Assembly: GCF_001422445.1 (NCBI RefSeq)
Contig: NZ_LMNA01000025.1
Location: 249,061-313,060, forward strand
DNA length: 64,000 nucleotides
From: Pseudorhodoferax sp. Leaf274
GTDB taxonomy: Bacteria; Pseudomonadota; Gammaproteobacteria; Burkholderiales; Burkholderiaceae_C
Direction of reading: 5' to 3'
Shown: in pieces, positions 15,585 through 23,670 of the stretch
Numbering within the stretch: position 1 is the first letter of the stretch
Layout: each line of letters opens with the position of its first letter
Program-made: the position numbers and the translations under genes
Notes under the pieces: generated by a model
Seen by the model: only the letters and a program-made list of their open reading frames with translations
Databases searched by the model: none
What the model was told of the DNA's origin: nothing

Positions 15585-16493
15585 TCAGCGCGGCAGCGGT
15601 GCGTTCTGCAGGCTGGCCTGGGTCACGCTGGCGCCGCGCGGCACGTCTTCGGTGATCCAGACATTGCCGCCGACCACGGCGCCCGCGCCGATGGTCACGC
15701 GCCCGAGGATGGTGGCACCGGCGTAGATCACCACGTCGTCCTCGACCAGGGGATGGCGCGGCAAGCCCTTCTTGAGCTTGCCGTCGCCATCGGTCGGGAA
15801 GCGCTTGGCGCCCAGCGTCACGGCCTGGTAGATGCGCACGCGCTGGCCGATCACGGCCGTCTCGCCGATCACGACGCCGGTGCCATGGTCGATGAAGAAG
15901 CCCGCGCCGATGCTGGCGCCCGGGTGCAGGTCGATGCCGGTCTGCCCATGGGCCAACTCGGCGATGATGCGCGCCAGCAGCGGCAGGCCCAGTCCGTACA
16001 GGGTGTGGGCCAGCCGGTGGTGGATGATGGACAGCACGCCCGGGTAGCACAGCAGCACCTCGTCCACGCTGCCGGCGGCCGGGTCGCCCTGGAAGGCGGC
16101 CAGCACGTCGCTGTCGAGCAGGCGGCGCGTGGCCGGCAGGCTGGCGGCGAAGGCGTTGACGGCCTCCAGCGCGCGCTGCGCGGTCTGCTCGGCCGGCAAC
16201 GGCGCGTGGCGGTGCGCGTAGTTCAGTTCCAGCCGCGCCTGCTGCAGCAAGGCATGCAGCGCGGTGTCCAGCTCATGGGCGACGTAGTAGTCCTCGCTCT
16301 CCACGCGCAGGTCCGGCGGGCCCAGCCGCATCGGGAACAGCACGCCCTTGAGGCCTTCGACCACGCGCGCCAGCGCATCGCGCGACGGGAACTCGCGCCC
16401 GCCGGGCTCGCGCGAGCGTTTCTGCGCCGCGCGCCATTCGTCGCGCACGCCATGCAGGGCGCGCACGACCTCTGCGACTTCGAACTGGGCCAT
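15585..16493 (-). CDS. epsC: Serine O-acetyltransferase EpsC
   Basis: A 302-residue left-handed beta-helix acetyltransferase that makes O-acetylserine from serine and acetyl-CoA, the carbon skeleton for cysteine. The catalytic region reads IDLHPGASIGAGFFIDHGTGVVIGETAVIG, with hexapeptide repeats continuing to GGNVWITEDVP. The length and the N-terminal helical domain fit EpsC rather than E. coli-type CysE. The start at 16493 is the ATG giving MAQFEVAEVV. In the family 2A encapsulin operon it links sulfide assimilation to cysteine, the substrate of the encapsulated desulfurase. It is followed within three bases by the XRE regulator. Confidence 0.92.
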   Translation of the reverse strand: MAQFEVAEVVRALHGVRDEWRAAQKRSREPGGREFPSRDALARVVEGLKGVLFPMRLGPPDLRVESEDYYVAHELDTALHALLQQARLELNYAHRHAPLPAEQTAQRALEAVNAFAASLPATRRLLDSDVLAAFQGDPAAGSVDEVLLCYPGVLSIIHHRLAHTLYGLGLPLLARIIAELAHGQTGIDLHPGASIGAGFFIDHGTGVVIGETAVIGQRVRIYQAVTLGAKRFPTDGDGKLKKGLPRHPLVEDDVVIYAGATILGRVTIGAGAVVGGNVWITEDVPRGASVTQASLQNAPLPR

Positions 16494-16540
16494 TGTTTTC
16501 CTTGTTGTTGTGGTGGCGGACTGTGGTGGTGAAGGGCCGG

Positions 16541-17020
16541 TCAGTCCTGTACCCAGGGCAGGCCGTGGAAGCGCCAGCCGTCGCCATGGCCGCGCTGGCC
16601 GTTGGCGTCGATCTCGCCCTCGAAGCCTTCGAGCACGTTGTAGACGTGGGTGAAGCCAGCCTTGGCCGCGGCATCGGCGGCCAGGGCCGAGCGCTTGCCG
16701 CTGCGGCACAGCAGCAGTACCACGGCTTCCTTGCCGCCGGCCTTGGACAGCCTGGCTTCCAGCTCGCGCACGAAGCGCGGGTTGCGCGTGAGCGCCGTGC
16801 CGGTGGCCCAGGCCACGTGCTGGCTGCCGGGCACCTGGCCGACGAACTTGAGTTCCTCGGCCGAGCGCACATCGACCAGTTGCACGGCGCCGTCCTGCAG
16901 CAGCTTCCAGGCCTGTGGCGGGGTCACGCCGCCGGCATAGGCCAGTCCCTGCTCCGCGGCTTGCGCGCGGGCGTGTTCGAGGGCGGCGGGCAAGACGATT
17001 TCAGCGAGATCGGACGACAT
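16541..17020 (-). CDS. Rhodanese-domain sulfurtransferase
   Basis: A 159-residue single-domain rhodanese. The active-site loop is LCRSGKRSA, with the persulfide-forming cysteine, and VQLVDVRSAEEL and HVAWATG are typical strands. It can carry sulfane sulfur to or from acceptors. The ATG at 17020 is chosen because AGGAG lies seven bases before it; the ATG at 17044 has no such site. It is the first gene of the encapsulin operon, where rhodaneses are a recurrent partner. A role in mobilising stored sulfur is inferred from context. Confidence 0.9.
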   Translation of the reverse strand: MSSDLAEIVLPAALEHARAQAAEQGLAYAGGVTPPQAWKLLQDGAVQLVDVRSAEELKFVGQVPGSQHVAWATGTALTRNPRFVRELEARLSKAGGKEAVVLLLCRSGKRSALAADAAAKAGFTHVYNVLEGFEGEIDANGQRGHGDGWRFHGLPWVQD

Positions 17021-17089
17021 CGGGGCTCCTGGGGAAACGGGCATTGCGAGATGGGGTGAAACGAATGTAGGGGCCGCGCGCCGCAGGGC

Positions 17090-17109
17090 AAACGACTGTT
17101 TTTTCGTTT
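17090..17109. promoter_or_regulatory. Candidate operator before the encapsulin operon
   Basis: AAACGA and TCGTTT form a perfect 6-bp inverted repeat around a T-rich 8-base spacer, about 70-90 bases upstream of the rhodanese start in an AT-rich island. It could be the site for the XRE protein or a sulfur LysR-type regulator. Inferred from position and symmetry only. Confidence 0.35.
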
Positions 17110-17144
17110 CCTAAGAACCCCAATGCATAAGCGATGGCCGCACG

Positions 17145-17194
17145 AAAAAAGGCCGCACGCCGGCCCCCGTTGGGAAACCTGCGTGCGGCCTTTT
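17145..17194 (-). terminator. Strong hairpin terminator after metY
   Basis: AAAAGGCCGCACGC at 17147-17160 and GCGTGCGGCCTTTT at 17181-17194 are perfect 14-bp complements around a 20-base loop. On the minus strand the stem runs into TTTTTT, ending the metY transcript 30-75 bases after its stop. It isolates metY from the encapsulin operon promoter. Confidence 0.88.
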
Positions 17195-17221
17195 CCTGCG
17201 GTTGCGCCGCGCGGCCGAGGC

Positions 17222-18514
17222 TCAGACCGCGGCCAGCGCCTGCTCCAGGTCGGCCTTCAGGTCGTCGATGTGCTCGATGCCCACCGACAGGCGCACCGTC
17301 TCCTCGGTCACGCCGGTCTTGGCCAGTTCCTCGGGCGACAGCTGGCGGTGCGTGGTGGACGCCGGGTGCGTGGCCAGCGAGCGCACGTCGCCGATGTTGA
17401 CGAGCCGGGTGAACAGGCCGAGCGCGTCCAGGAAACGCGCGCCCGCCTCGCGGCCGCCCCCGTGGCCCTGGACGCCGAAGGTCAGGATGCCCGAACCCGT
17501 GCCGCGCAGGTACTTGCGGGCCAGTGCATGTTCAGGGTGGTCCTCCAGCCCGGCGTAGTTGACCCAGCTGACCTTGGCATGCCCCTGCAGATGCTGGGCG
17601 ATGGCCAGCGTGTTGGCCGTGATGCGGTCCATGCGCAGCGCCAGCGTCTCGATGCCCTGCAGGATCAGGAAGGCGTTGAACGGCGAGATCGCCGCGCCCG
17701 TGTTGCGCAGCGGCACCACGCGCGCGCGGCCGATGTAGGCCGCCGGGCCCAGGGCCTCGGTGTAGACCACGCCGTGGTAGCTCACGTCGGGCTCGTTCAG
17801 GCGCTTGAAGCGCGCCTTGTGCTGGGCCCAGGGGAACTTGCCGGAATCGACGATGGCCCCGCCGATGCTGTTGCCGTGGCCGCCCAGGTACTTGGTCAGC
17901 GAGTGCACGACGATGTCGGCGCCGTGCTCGATGGGCCGGCTCAGGTAGGGCGAAGGCACGGTGTTGTCGACGATCAGCGGCACGCCGTGGCGGTGCGCGA
18001 TGGCGGCAATGGTGGCGATGTCGGTCACGTTGCCGGCGGGGTTGCCCAGCGACTCGACGAACACGGCCTTGGTCCGGTCGTCGAACAGCTTGTCGAAACT
18101 GGCCGGGTCGCGGTGGTCGGCGAAGCGCGTGGTGATGCCGAACTGCGGCAGCGTGTGCGCGAACAGGTTGTAGGTGCCGCCATACAGCGCGGTGCTGCTG
18201 ATGATGTTGTCGCCTGCCTCGGCGATGGTCTGGATGGCGTAGGTCACCGCGGCCTGGCCCGAGGCCAGCGCCAGCGCGGCGATGCCGCCTTCGAGCGCCG
18301 CGACGCGCTGCTCCAGCACGTCCTGCGTCGGGTTCATGATGCGGGTGTAGATGTTGCCCGGCACCTTGAGGTCGAACAGGTCGGCGCCGTGCTGCGCGCT
18401 GTCGAAGGCGTAGGCAGCCGTTTGGTAGATCGGCGGCACCACGGCGCGCGTGGTCGGGTCCGGCGAGTAGCCGGCGTGCACCGACAGGGTCTCGAATTTC
18501 CAGTCTTTGGACAT
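17222..18514 (-). CDS. metY: O-acetylhomoserine sulfhydrylase (MetY)
   Basis: A 430-residue PLP enzyme of the Cys/Met metabolism family. It makes homocysteine from O-acetylhomoserine and sulfide in the cytoplasm. The PLP lysine lies in [13 protein letters not shown] and the cofactor-stacking region in [17 protein letters not shown]; the early [22 protein letters not shown] is diagnostic. Length is typical for MetY and longer than MetB/MetZ. AAGGAG precedes the ATG at 18514. It lies directly upstream of the encapsulin operon in the same direction but is separated by a terminator; both draw on the sulfide/cysteine pool. Confidence 0.95.
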   Translation of the reverse strand: MSKDWKFETLSVHAGYSPDPTTRAVVPPIYQTAAYAFDSAQHGADLFDLKVPGNIYTRIMNPTQDVLEQRVAALEGGIAALALASGQAAVTYAIQTIAEAGDNIISSTALYGGTYNLFAHTLPQFGITTRFADHRDPASFDKLFDDRTKAVFVESLGNPAGNVTDIATIAAIAHRHGVPLIVDNTVPSPYLSRPIEHGADIVVHSLTKYLGGHGNSIGGAIVDSGKFPWAQHKARFKRLNEPDVSYHGVVYTEALGPAAYIGRARVVPLRNTGAAISPFNAFLILQGIETLALRMDRITANTLAIAQHLQGHAKVSWVNYAGLEDHPEHALARKYLRGTGSGILTFGVQGHGGGREAGARFLDALGLFTRLVNIGDVRSLATHPASTTHRQLSPEELAKTGVTEETVRLSVGIEHIDDLKADLEQALAAV

Positions 18515-18618
18515 GTGTCTCCTTGGGATGATTTCAGTCTCTGATGGCGCAACGCGCCGTCTGCAGGATACGGAACCGGCATGCACGCCCTGGTTCCGAA
18601 GGCCGCGGAGCAGGCCAT

Positions 18619-18659
18619 GCCAGCGGCCGCCGCGGAACTGGCTCTGCCAGGCCGCTGGC
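18619..18659. repeat. REP-like palindromic element
   Basis: GCCAGCGGCC and GGCCGCTGGC are perfect 10-bp inverted arms around 21 bases that contain a smaller imperfect hairpin. It lies in the 204-base gap between the VOC gene and metY, just after a G-rich run. The form resembles short extragenic palindromes scattered in related genomes. No protein-coding sense is seen in the gap. Confidence 0.45.
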
Positions 18660-18718
18660 GGCGCCCCCTGGGGGGTATGGGACTTCTACACGCAGTGATA
18701 AGTCCAGACGGGGGGATA

Positions 18719-19081
18719 TCAATTCACGTCGGGCTCGACGAACTCGAGCCGGTTGCCCGCCGGATCGTGCACGAAAAATCGCAGGTAGCCCGGCAGCGGC
18801 TGGTGCTCCTCGAGCGGGAAGGCCGCGTCGAGCAGGCGCTTGCGCAGCTGCGGCAGGCCCTGGACCTCGAACGACAGCGGTGTGAACCCGGGCGCCGCTG
18901 CGGCCGCCTGTTCGGTGGCGACCAGGTCCACGCGCTGGCCGCGCGCGGCGAAGCGCAGCACCTGGTCCGGCGGATGCGGCATCTGCGTGAGGCCCAGCAG
19001 CTCGCCATAGAAGTGCGCGACCGCGCCGGCCAGCGCCGGTGGATACGGCAGCTGCACGCGGTTGATGGCCTGGATGTCCAT
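18719..19081 (-). CDS. VOC/glyoxalase-fold protein
   Basis: A 120-residue vicinal-oxygen-chelate protein. The paired beta-alpha-beta-beta-beta units are visible: INRVQLPYP with HFYGELLGL opens the first, and GYLRFFVHDPAGNRLEFVEP closes the second with the conserved metal Glu (E114). The substrate is unknown; relatives range from glyoxalases to fosfomycin-resistance proteins, and the motif does not decide. It starts eight bases after a small upstream gene and the two are probably cotranscribed. Confidence 0.85.
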   Translation of the reverse strand: MDIQAINRVQLPYPPALAGAVAHFYGELLGLTQMPHPPDQVLRFAARGQRVDLVATEQAAAAAPGFTPLSFEVQGLPQLRKRLLDAAFPLEEHQPLPGYLRFFVHDPAGNRLEFVEPDVN

Positions 19082-19089
19082 GGCCGCGC

Positions 19090-19314
19090 TCACCACGAGT
19101 GCGCCAGGGCCGGCACGGCCGGGCGCAGCGCCGCCAGCGCGGCAGCGCGCAGCCGGGCACGGCGTGGCACGTAGCCATGGGGCGCGCGGCGCGCCAGGGC
19201 CTGCGCCGAGCGCGGCGCCAGCTGCCAGGCGCTGGCGGTCACGTCCAGCACGCGCGCGGCCCAGTCTGCGGGGGTGGAGGATGGGTCGGATGGAAAGGTC
19301 ACGGCAAGGACCAT
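19090..19314 (-). CDS. Small protein of unknown function
   Basis: A 74-residue, Ala- and Arg-rich protein starting MVLAVTFPSDPSSTPADWAA. The ATG at 19314 follows a clear GGAG ribosome site at normal spacing, which is the main support for translation. No signal peptide, membrane helix or known domain is visible; the C-terminal half is strongly basic (RRARLRAAALAALRPA). It is eight bases upstream of the VOC gene, suggesting a two-gene operon. Function is not recognised. Confidence 0.5.
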   Translation of the reverse strand: MVLAVTFPSDPSSTPADWAARVLDVTASAWQLAPRSAQALARRAPHGYVPRRARLRAAALAALRPAVPALAHSW

Positions 19315-19540
19315 GGAAACAACTCCTGCAAGGGACGGCGGCCACGCAGGCCACCGTGAAGGTCGGGCGGATTGTGTGCAGCCGCCCGCCGCAAGGGAAC
19401 GAACCAATCGTTAGAACCTTATGCGTGTAGCGCTGGCGACACCGCCCCGCACGGCGGGCCCACAAGAATCGGCGCGCGAACACCGCTTTCGCCCCTCAAC
19501 GATGCGCGCCGCAGGCCCGGCGCGCCGCACCGGAGACCGC

Positions 19541-20566
19541 ATGCCCCTTCACGTCCTTCCCGTCCCTGCTGCCCCTCACGGCGGCCGCCGGCGCCGCGCG
19601 CTCTGCGCCGCCACCCTTGCCCTGCCGCTGGCCTTCGCGGCCGGCCTCGCACCCGCCGGCGCGGCCGCGCAGTCCGACCGCCCGTACAAGCTGCTGGTGC
19701 CCTACGCGCCCGGCGGCGTGACCGACCAGCTCGCGCGCCTGGTGGCCGGCAGCATGGCCACGCAACTGGGCCAGCCGGTGGTGGTGGACAACAAGCCGGG
19801 CGCCAACACCATCATCGCGGTCGACGCGCTGATGCGCGAGCCGGCCGATGGCCACACGCTGCTGATGGGCGCGGGCTCCACCATGGTGCTGAACCCGCTG
19901 CTGATCAAGAAGCTCTCCTACCAGCCCCGGCGCGACCTGCGCATGCTGTCGGTGGTGGTCGACACGCCCATGGTCATGGTCGTGCCCGCCGCCCTGCCGC
20001 CCAACAACGTGGCCGAGTTCCGCCGCTATGTGCAGGCCAACCCGGACAAGGTCAACTACGCCTCGGTCGGCGTGGGCGGCTCGCTGCACCTGGCGGGCGA
20101 GCTGTTCGCGCAGAAGGCCGGCGTGGCGATGACGCACGTGGCCTACAAGGGCAGCGTGCCGGCCGTGACCGACCTGATCGGCGGTCAGGTGCAGCTGATG
20201 TTCGACGCGCCGGCCACCAGCCTGCCGCAGGTCAAGGCCGGCAAGCTCAAGGCCCTGGCCGTGACCACGCGCGAACGCATGCCGCTGCTGCCCGACGTGC
20301 CCACGGTGGGCGAGACGCTGCCTGGCTTCGACGCTGCGCTGTGGTTCGGCGTGATCGTGCGCGAGGGCACGCCGCCGGCCGTGGCCGCGCGGCTCAAGGC
20401 CGCGGTGGACCAGGCCCTGCTCGATCCGGCGCTGCGCCAGGCCATGGAAGCCCAGGGCAACATCGTGCGCAAGCCGCAGCCGCAGGAGGAGATCAATGCC
20501 TTCCTCGCCCGCGAGGAAGCGCAGTGGGCCGCGTTGATCAAGGCCGGCAACATCAGCCTCGACTGA
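19541..20566 (+). CDS. Bug-family tripartite tricarboxylate transporter binding protein
   Basis: A 341-residue periplasmic solute-binding protein of the TctC/Bug type, greatly expanded in Burkholderiales. A signal peptide with a basic GGRRRRA start ends near GAAAQ. The mature protein has YKLLVPYAPGGVTDQLARLVA, VVVDNKPGANTIIAVDALMREPADGHTLL and the late LPDVPTVGETLPGFD, all family hallmarks. The ATG at 19541 is chosen for the GGAG seven bases before it. No TctA/TctB membrane genes are adjacent. The ligand, probably a carboxylate, cannot be assigned. Confidence 0.93.
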   Translation: MPLHVLPVPAAPHGGRRRRALCAATLALPLAFAAGLAPAGAAAQSDRPYKLLVPYAPGGVTDQLARLVAGSMATQLGQPVVVDNKPGANTIIAVDALMREPADGHTLLMGAGSTMVLNPLLIKKLSYQPRRDLRMLSVVVDTPMVMVVPAALPPNNVAEFRRYVQANPDKVNYASVGVGGSLHLAGELFAQKAGVAMTHVAYKGSVPAVTDLIGGQVQLMFDAPATSLPQVKAGKLKALAVTTRERMPLLPDVPTVGETLPGFDAALWFGVIVREGTPPAVAARLKAAVDQALLDPALRQAMEAQGNIVRKPQPQEEINAFLAREEAQWAALIKAGNISLD

Positions 20567-20714
20567 GCATCTGCCTGTTTCGCAGGCACCGTGTCGCAGG
20601 CCGCGCCAGGCAAGGGTTTGCGGAGAATCCCCTGCCCTTGTCCACAGCCTTGCCCACGGTAAACCGGGACAAGCAGGCGTGCTGGAAACATGCCCAGAAA
20701 CACCGACCAGAAAC

Positions 20715-20737
20715 GAAAAAACCGCCCGAAGGCGGTT
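20715..20737 (-). terminator. Rho-independent terminator of the RRM gene
   Basis: On the minus strand AACCGCC-TTCG-GGCGGTT forms a 7-bp stem with a stable TTCG tetraloop followed by a run of T. It lies 33 bases after the RRM gene stop. Confidence 0.88.
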
Positions 20738-20769
20738 GTCTCGATGCGAAGGCGCAAGCGCCCTGGCGA

Positions 20770-21120
20770 TCAGTAGTTGCTGCGGCCGCCGCCGTAGCCG
20801 CCACCACCGCCACCGCCGTAGCCGCCGCGGCCACCACCGCCGCCGCCGAAGCCACGGCTACCGCCGCCTTCTTCACGCGGGCGTGCTTCGTTGACGGTCA
20901 GCGCACGGCCATCGGCCATGGCGCCGTTCAGGCCATTGATGGCGGCCTGTGCTTCTGCTGCAGAGCCCATCTCTACGAAGCCGAAGCCCTTGGAGCGGCC
21001 GCTGTCGCGGTCTTGCATGACTTGTGCGGACTTGACTTCGCCGTAGGCGGCGAAGTTTTCGCGCAGGGAGTCGTTGGTGATGCTGTAGGCCAGATTGCCG
21101 ACGTAGATGCGTGTGCTCAT
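20770..21120 (-). CDS. Glycine-rich RNA-binding protein (single RRM)
   Basis: A 116-residue RNA-binding protein. One RRM spans residues 3-80 with RNP2 IYVGNL and RNP1 KGFGFVEM. The C-terminus (about 84-116) is a GGGG/RGGYGGG tail like plant and cyanobacterial cold-inducible RRM proteins. It probably acts as an RNA chaperone at low temperature. AAGGAA precedes the ATG at 21120. It follows an IF-1 gene by 24 bases and ends with a strong terminator, so the two form one transcript whose products both support translation. Confidence 0.92.
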   Translation of the reverse strand: MSTRIYVGNLAYSITNDSLRENFAAYGEVKSAQVMQDRDSGRSKGFGFVEMGSAAEAQAAINGLNGAMADGRALTVNEARPREEGGGSRGFGGGGGGRGGYGGGGGGGYGGGRSNY

Positions 21121-21144
21121 GATGTTTCCTTGAGTGTTAGGGGG

Positions 21145-21408
21145 TTAGCGTCTGAATTGCGGGCGGGCCGGAGCACCGCCTGCGCGAGGTTCGAGGTGCC
21201 GGAAGGTGATCCGGCCCTTGTTGAGGTCGTAGGGCGAAAGTTCGAGGGAGACGTTGTCGCCCGCAAGGATGCGGATGCGGTGCTTGCGCATCTTTCCGCC
21301 GGTGTAGGCCACGAGCGTGTGGCCGTTTTCCAGCACGACGCGAAAACGGGAATCGGGCAGGACTTCGGCAACCTTGCCGCGCATCTCGATCAGTTCTTCC
21401 TTGCTCAT
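21145..21408 (-). CDS. infA: Translation initiation factor IF-1 (87-residue paralogue)
   Basis: An S1/OB-fold factor that occupies the ribosomal A site during initiation. [22 protein letters not shown] is the classical start and [15 protein letters not shown] contains the ribosome-binding basic loop. It has a 15-residue basic C-terminal tail ([15 protein letters not shown]) absent from the 72-residue IF-1 of ribosomal operons, marking the second IF-1 common in betaproteobacteria. AAGGAG precedes the ATG at 21408, which overlaps the upstream gene stop by four bases. Coupling with an RRM gene suggests a stress or cold role. Confidence 0.95.
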   Translation of the reverse strand: MSKEELIEMRGKVAEVLPDSRFRVVLENGHTLVAYTGGKMRKHRIRILAGDNVSLELSPYDLNKGRITFRHLEPRAGGAPARPQFRR

Positions 21409-21674
21409 TCGGCTCCTTGGGTGCAAAGGGGAAGGACACCCGATGCACCGAAGCGCGGGCGGATGTAGTCGATGCCCTCGGCCAGGGCTTGGCGACGGGC
21501 GGTCTCCGGCGTGCGGAAGCAGCCGATGAGGCGCAGCACGCGGTCGTGGGTGCCGCTGCCGCGGCCGCTCCTGATCGACACGGAGGCGTTGTAGCCACCG
21601 CCTTCGGCAATGCGGATCAGGGGCGAAATGAGGTACTTGCCGACCGTGAGGTTGGCGCTTGAAACAATGGACAT
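21405..21674 (-). CDS. Small protein of unknown function coupled to infA
   Basis: An 89-residue protein starting [25 protein letters not shown]. It has an even, non-low-complexity composition with [30 protein letters not shown] in the second half, suggesting a small alpha/beta fold. No known domain is recognised. Its stop overlaps the infA start (ATGA), and it is the first gene of the unit with infA and the RRM gene. The tight coupling suggests a role in RNA or translation under stress, which is inference only. Confidence 0.72.
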   Translation of the reverse strand: MSIVSSANLTVGKYLISPLIRIAEGGGYNASVSIRSGRGSGTHDRVLRLIGCFRTPETARRQALAEGIDYIRPRFGASGVLPLCTQGAE

Positions 21675-21946
21675 GAAGGGCGTTCCAGCCGGCACGGCCA
21701 CAACGCGGTGGGAGACCCGGCGATGAAGCCGGAGCGGTGATGCTCGCCGTGAGAGGATTCGACGACCGCGAAGTACCGGCGGGGCCGGTCATGAAGGCGT
21801 GGCGCGGGCCCCAGTGGGGGCGCGTGCATGTCAGACGACAGCTGCCGTGTAGGAGAGCAAGTCACGGCAGGCCCGCGAGTGTAACCTCTTTGGCCTTTCG
21901 TGCCGAATCCCACGGTCGAAAGGGTCAAATAAGGTGCAGGTGTGGT
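21675..21946. other. Long leader/intergenic region of the infA-RRM unit
   Basis: A 272-base gap between the first gene of the infA unit and the transglutaminase gene, both on the minus strand. No ORF with a plausible start and ribosome site is seen. CCTTTCG and CGAAAGG near its right end form a small inverted pair. Cold-shock genes often carry long structured leaders, so this may be one. No promoter is assigned. Confidence 0.3.
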
Positions 21947-22735
21947 TCAGGCACCACCGGCCAGGTCCACGCTGACCTGCATCTCGACCACCTGCATGTC
22001 GGCATAGTTCGAGAGGAAGGCCACGTCGGCCGCATCGCGTCCATAGGCCATCACCACGCGGCCGCCGCGCGGCGTGGCCTGCGTGGCGTCGAAGGTGTAC
22101 CAGCGCCCGCCCACGAAGGCCTCGAACCAGGCATGCAGGTCCATCGGGTCGAGCTGGTACAGGTAGCCGACGACGATGCGGGCCGGAATGCGCAGGCTGC
22201 GGCACAGCGCCGCGCCGATGTGGGCGAAGTCGCGGCACACGCCGGCCTTGGCCTGCATGGTGTCCAGTGCGTCGGTGCTTTCCTCGCTCACGCCGTAGCG
22301 GTACTCGTGGTTCTCGTGGATCCACCGGCGGATCGTCTCGACCTGGGCATAGCCCGGCGCGACACCGGCCACGATCTCGCGGGCACGCGATTCGAGCTTG
22401 TCCGACGGGCAATATCGGCTTTGCAGCAGGTAGACCAGCACGTCGTCGGGCAGCAGGTCGATGGGCGTGTGCCCGGCCTCGGGTTCCACGGCGAGATGTT
22501 CGTCGACCTCGACCTGCGACTGCACGTCCAGCGTGGTGCGGCCCGGGGGCACGGTGAAACGCTGGCACACGTTGCCGAAGGCGTCCTCGTACTCGCGCGG
22601 CCGGGCCCAGGGGGCGATGTCGTAGCGTTCCGAGACCACCCACTGGGCGGCTCCGCTGCGCGGGCGCAGCATGGCCACGACCGGGCAGGCATGGGGGCAT
22701 TCGACGGTGATGGTGGCGCGGGTGTTGAGCAGCAT
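21947..22735 (-). CDS. Transglutaminase-like cysteine protease-fold protein
   Basis: A 262-residue protein. An N-terminal transglutaminase-associated region (about 1-130) precedes the papain-like core with the triad in KAGVCRDFAHIG (Cys), MDLHAWFEAF (His) and YTFDATQAT (Asp). No signal peptide is apparent, so it is likely cytoplasmic, although relatives act in peptide or amidase chemistry with unknown substrates. It is often found with alpha-E/circularly permuted ATP-grasp genes, which are absent here. The upstream winged-helix gene is 83 bases away in the same direction. Confidence 0.88.
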   Translation of the reverse strand: MLLNTRATITVECPHACPVVAMLRPRSGAAQWVVSERYDIAPWARPREYEDAFGNVCQRFTVPPGRTTLDVQSQVEVDEHLAVEPEAGHTPIDLLPDDVLVYLLQSRYCPSDKLESRAREIVAGVAPGYAQVETIRRWIHENHEYRYGVSEESTDALDTMQAKAGVCRDFAHIGAALCRSLRIPARIVVGYLYQLDPMDLHAWFEAFVGGRWYTFDATQATPRGGRVVMAYGRDAADVAFLSNYADMQVVEMQVSVDLAGGA

Positions 22736-22818
22736 CCGCGCAAGTTATCCAGGCGCGTGGCGCGGCGCTGTCGGCGGCCAGCGCCAGATGGCGCGCCGCC
22801 AGTCCTACACGCCGAGGA

Positions 22819-23502
22819 TCAGCCGCCCTGGCGCCCCTGGCCGCTCAGCCGCTGGCGCGCCCGCTGCAGCAGGCCCATCGGCGCGGGCGCGGGCGGAGCC
22901 TTGGCCTTGCGGGGTGGCGTGGGCGAAATGTCGACGCAGGTCTCGGCCGCCAGTTGCGCATGCAGCGCGTCGCCGCGTTTCAGGGCGGCGAAGCGGCGCT
23001 CCGGCACCACGTCGGCCTGCACGTGCTGGCGCAGCGCGCCCGACTTGAGCAGCTTGCGCAGCGCCTGGTCGAGCGCCTCCCGCTCGGGCGCGGTCTCGAC
23101 GTACACCAGCAAGAGGTTCAAGGTGCCGCTCTCCGGGTTCTCGCCCAGGATGAATGCGCGCTGCACCGATCCGCGGAACTTCGCCTGCAGCATCGCGCGC
23201 AGCGGCTCGGCCGCCGCGAACGACTTGAGCGCGATGCGGCGCAGCTCGGGATAGAACACGAAGCCGGCATTGGCGCAGAAGGCCTCGGGCTGCCCTTCCC
23301 TGGCATCGCCGCGCAGCAGCACGCCGTTGTCCAGCAGTTGTGCGATGGCCTGCTCGACGGTCGGCATGTCGAGCTTGCACAGCTTGGCCAAGTCCGCGGC
23401 GGCGAATGGCCGGGCTGGCTCGGCCAGCACCGGCTTGAGGATTTGCTGCAAGGCGGGAGAGAGAAGGAAGTCGGCGGCACCCATCGGCCTATTCTTTCCC
23501 AT
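22819..23502 (-). CDS. Winged-helix regulator with degenerate nucleotidyltransferase-like domain
   Basis: A 227-residue soluble protein. The N-terminus (about 8-75) is a winged helix, with AADLAKLCKLDMPTVEQAIAQLLDNGVLLRG as the HTH and wing. The middle (about 105-150) has GSVQRAFILGENPESGTLNLLLVYVE, shaped like the nucleotidyltransferase domain of many ArsR-like regulators but lacking the GSxxxG and paired Asp residues needed for catalysis. The tail is Pro/Lys-rich. The ATG at 23484 is an alternative start. The target is unknown. Confidence 0.72.
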   Translation of the reverse strand: MGKNRPMGAADFLLSPALQQILKPVLAEPARPFAAADLAKLCKLDMPTVEQAIAQLLDNGVLLRGDAREGQPEAFCANAGFVFYPELRRIALKSFAAAEPLRAMLQAKFRGSVQRAFILGENPESGTLNLLLVYVETAPEREALDQALRKLLKSGALRQHVQADVVPERRFAALKRGDALHAQLAAETCVDISPTPPRKAKAPPAPAPMGLLQRARQRLSGQGRQGG

Positions 23503-23670
23503 CCGTGGCCCATCGCCCGCCCGTCCGTGCCTATCCCTTTACTGATCAGCCCATGCCTGGGCCGCACGGAACGATGCGGTGCCGTCCGACCGACAGGCGC
23601 TCGTGGCGGTGGTATTCATGGCGGCACTGTTTTCTAGCCCCCGCAAGCCCAACCCCTGGAGTCCAACGAC

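Noticed and set aside
18515-18718. Possible SAM-type riboswitch before metY
   Set aside because: The leader contains a REP-like palindrome but no recognisable conserved SAM-binding core; metY has an ordinary AAGGAG site.
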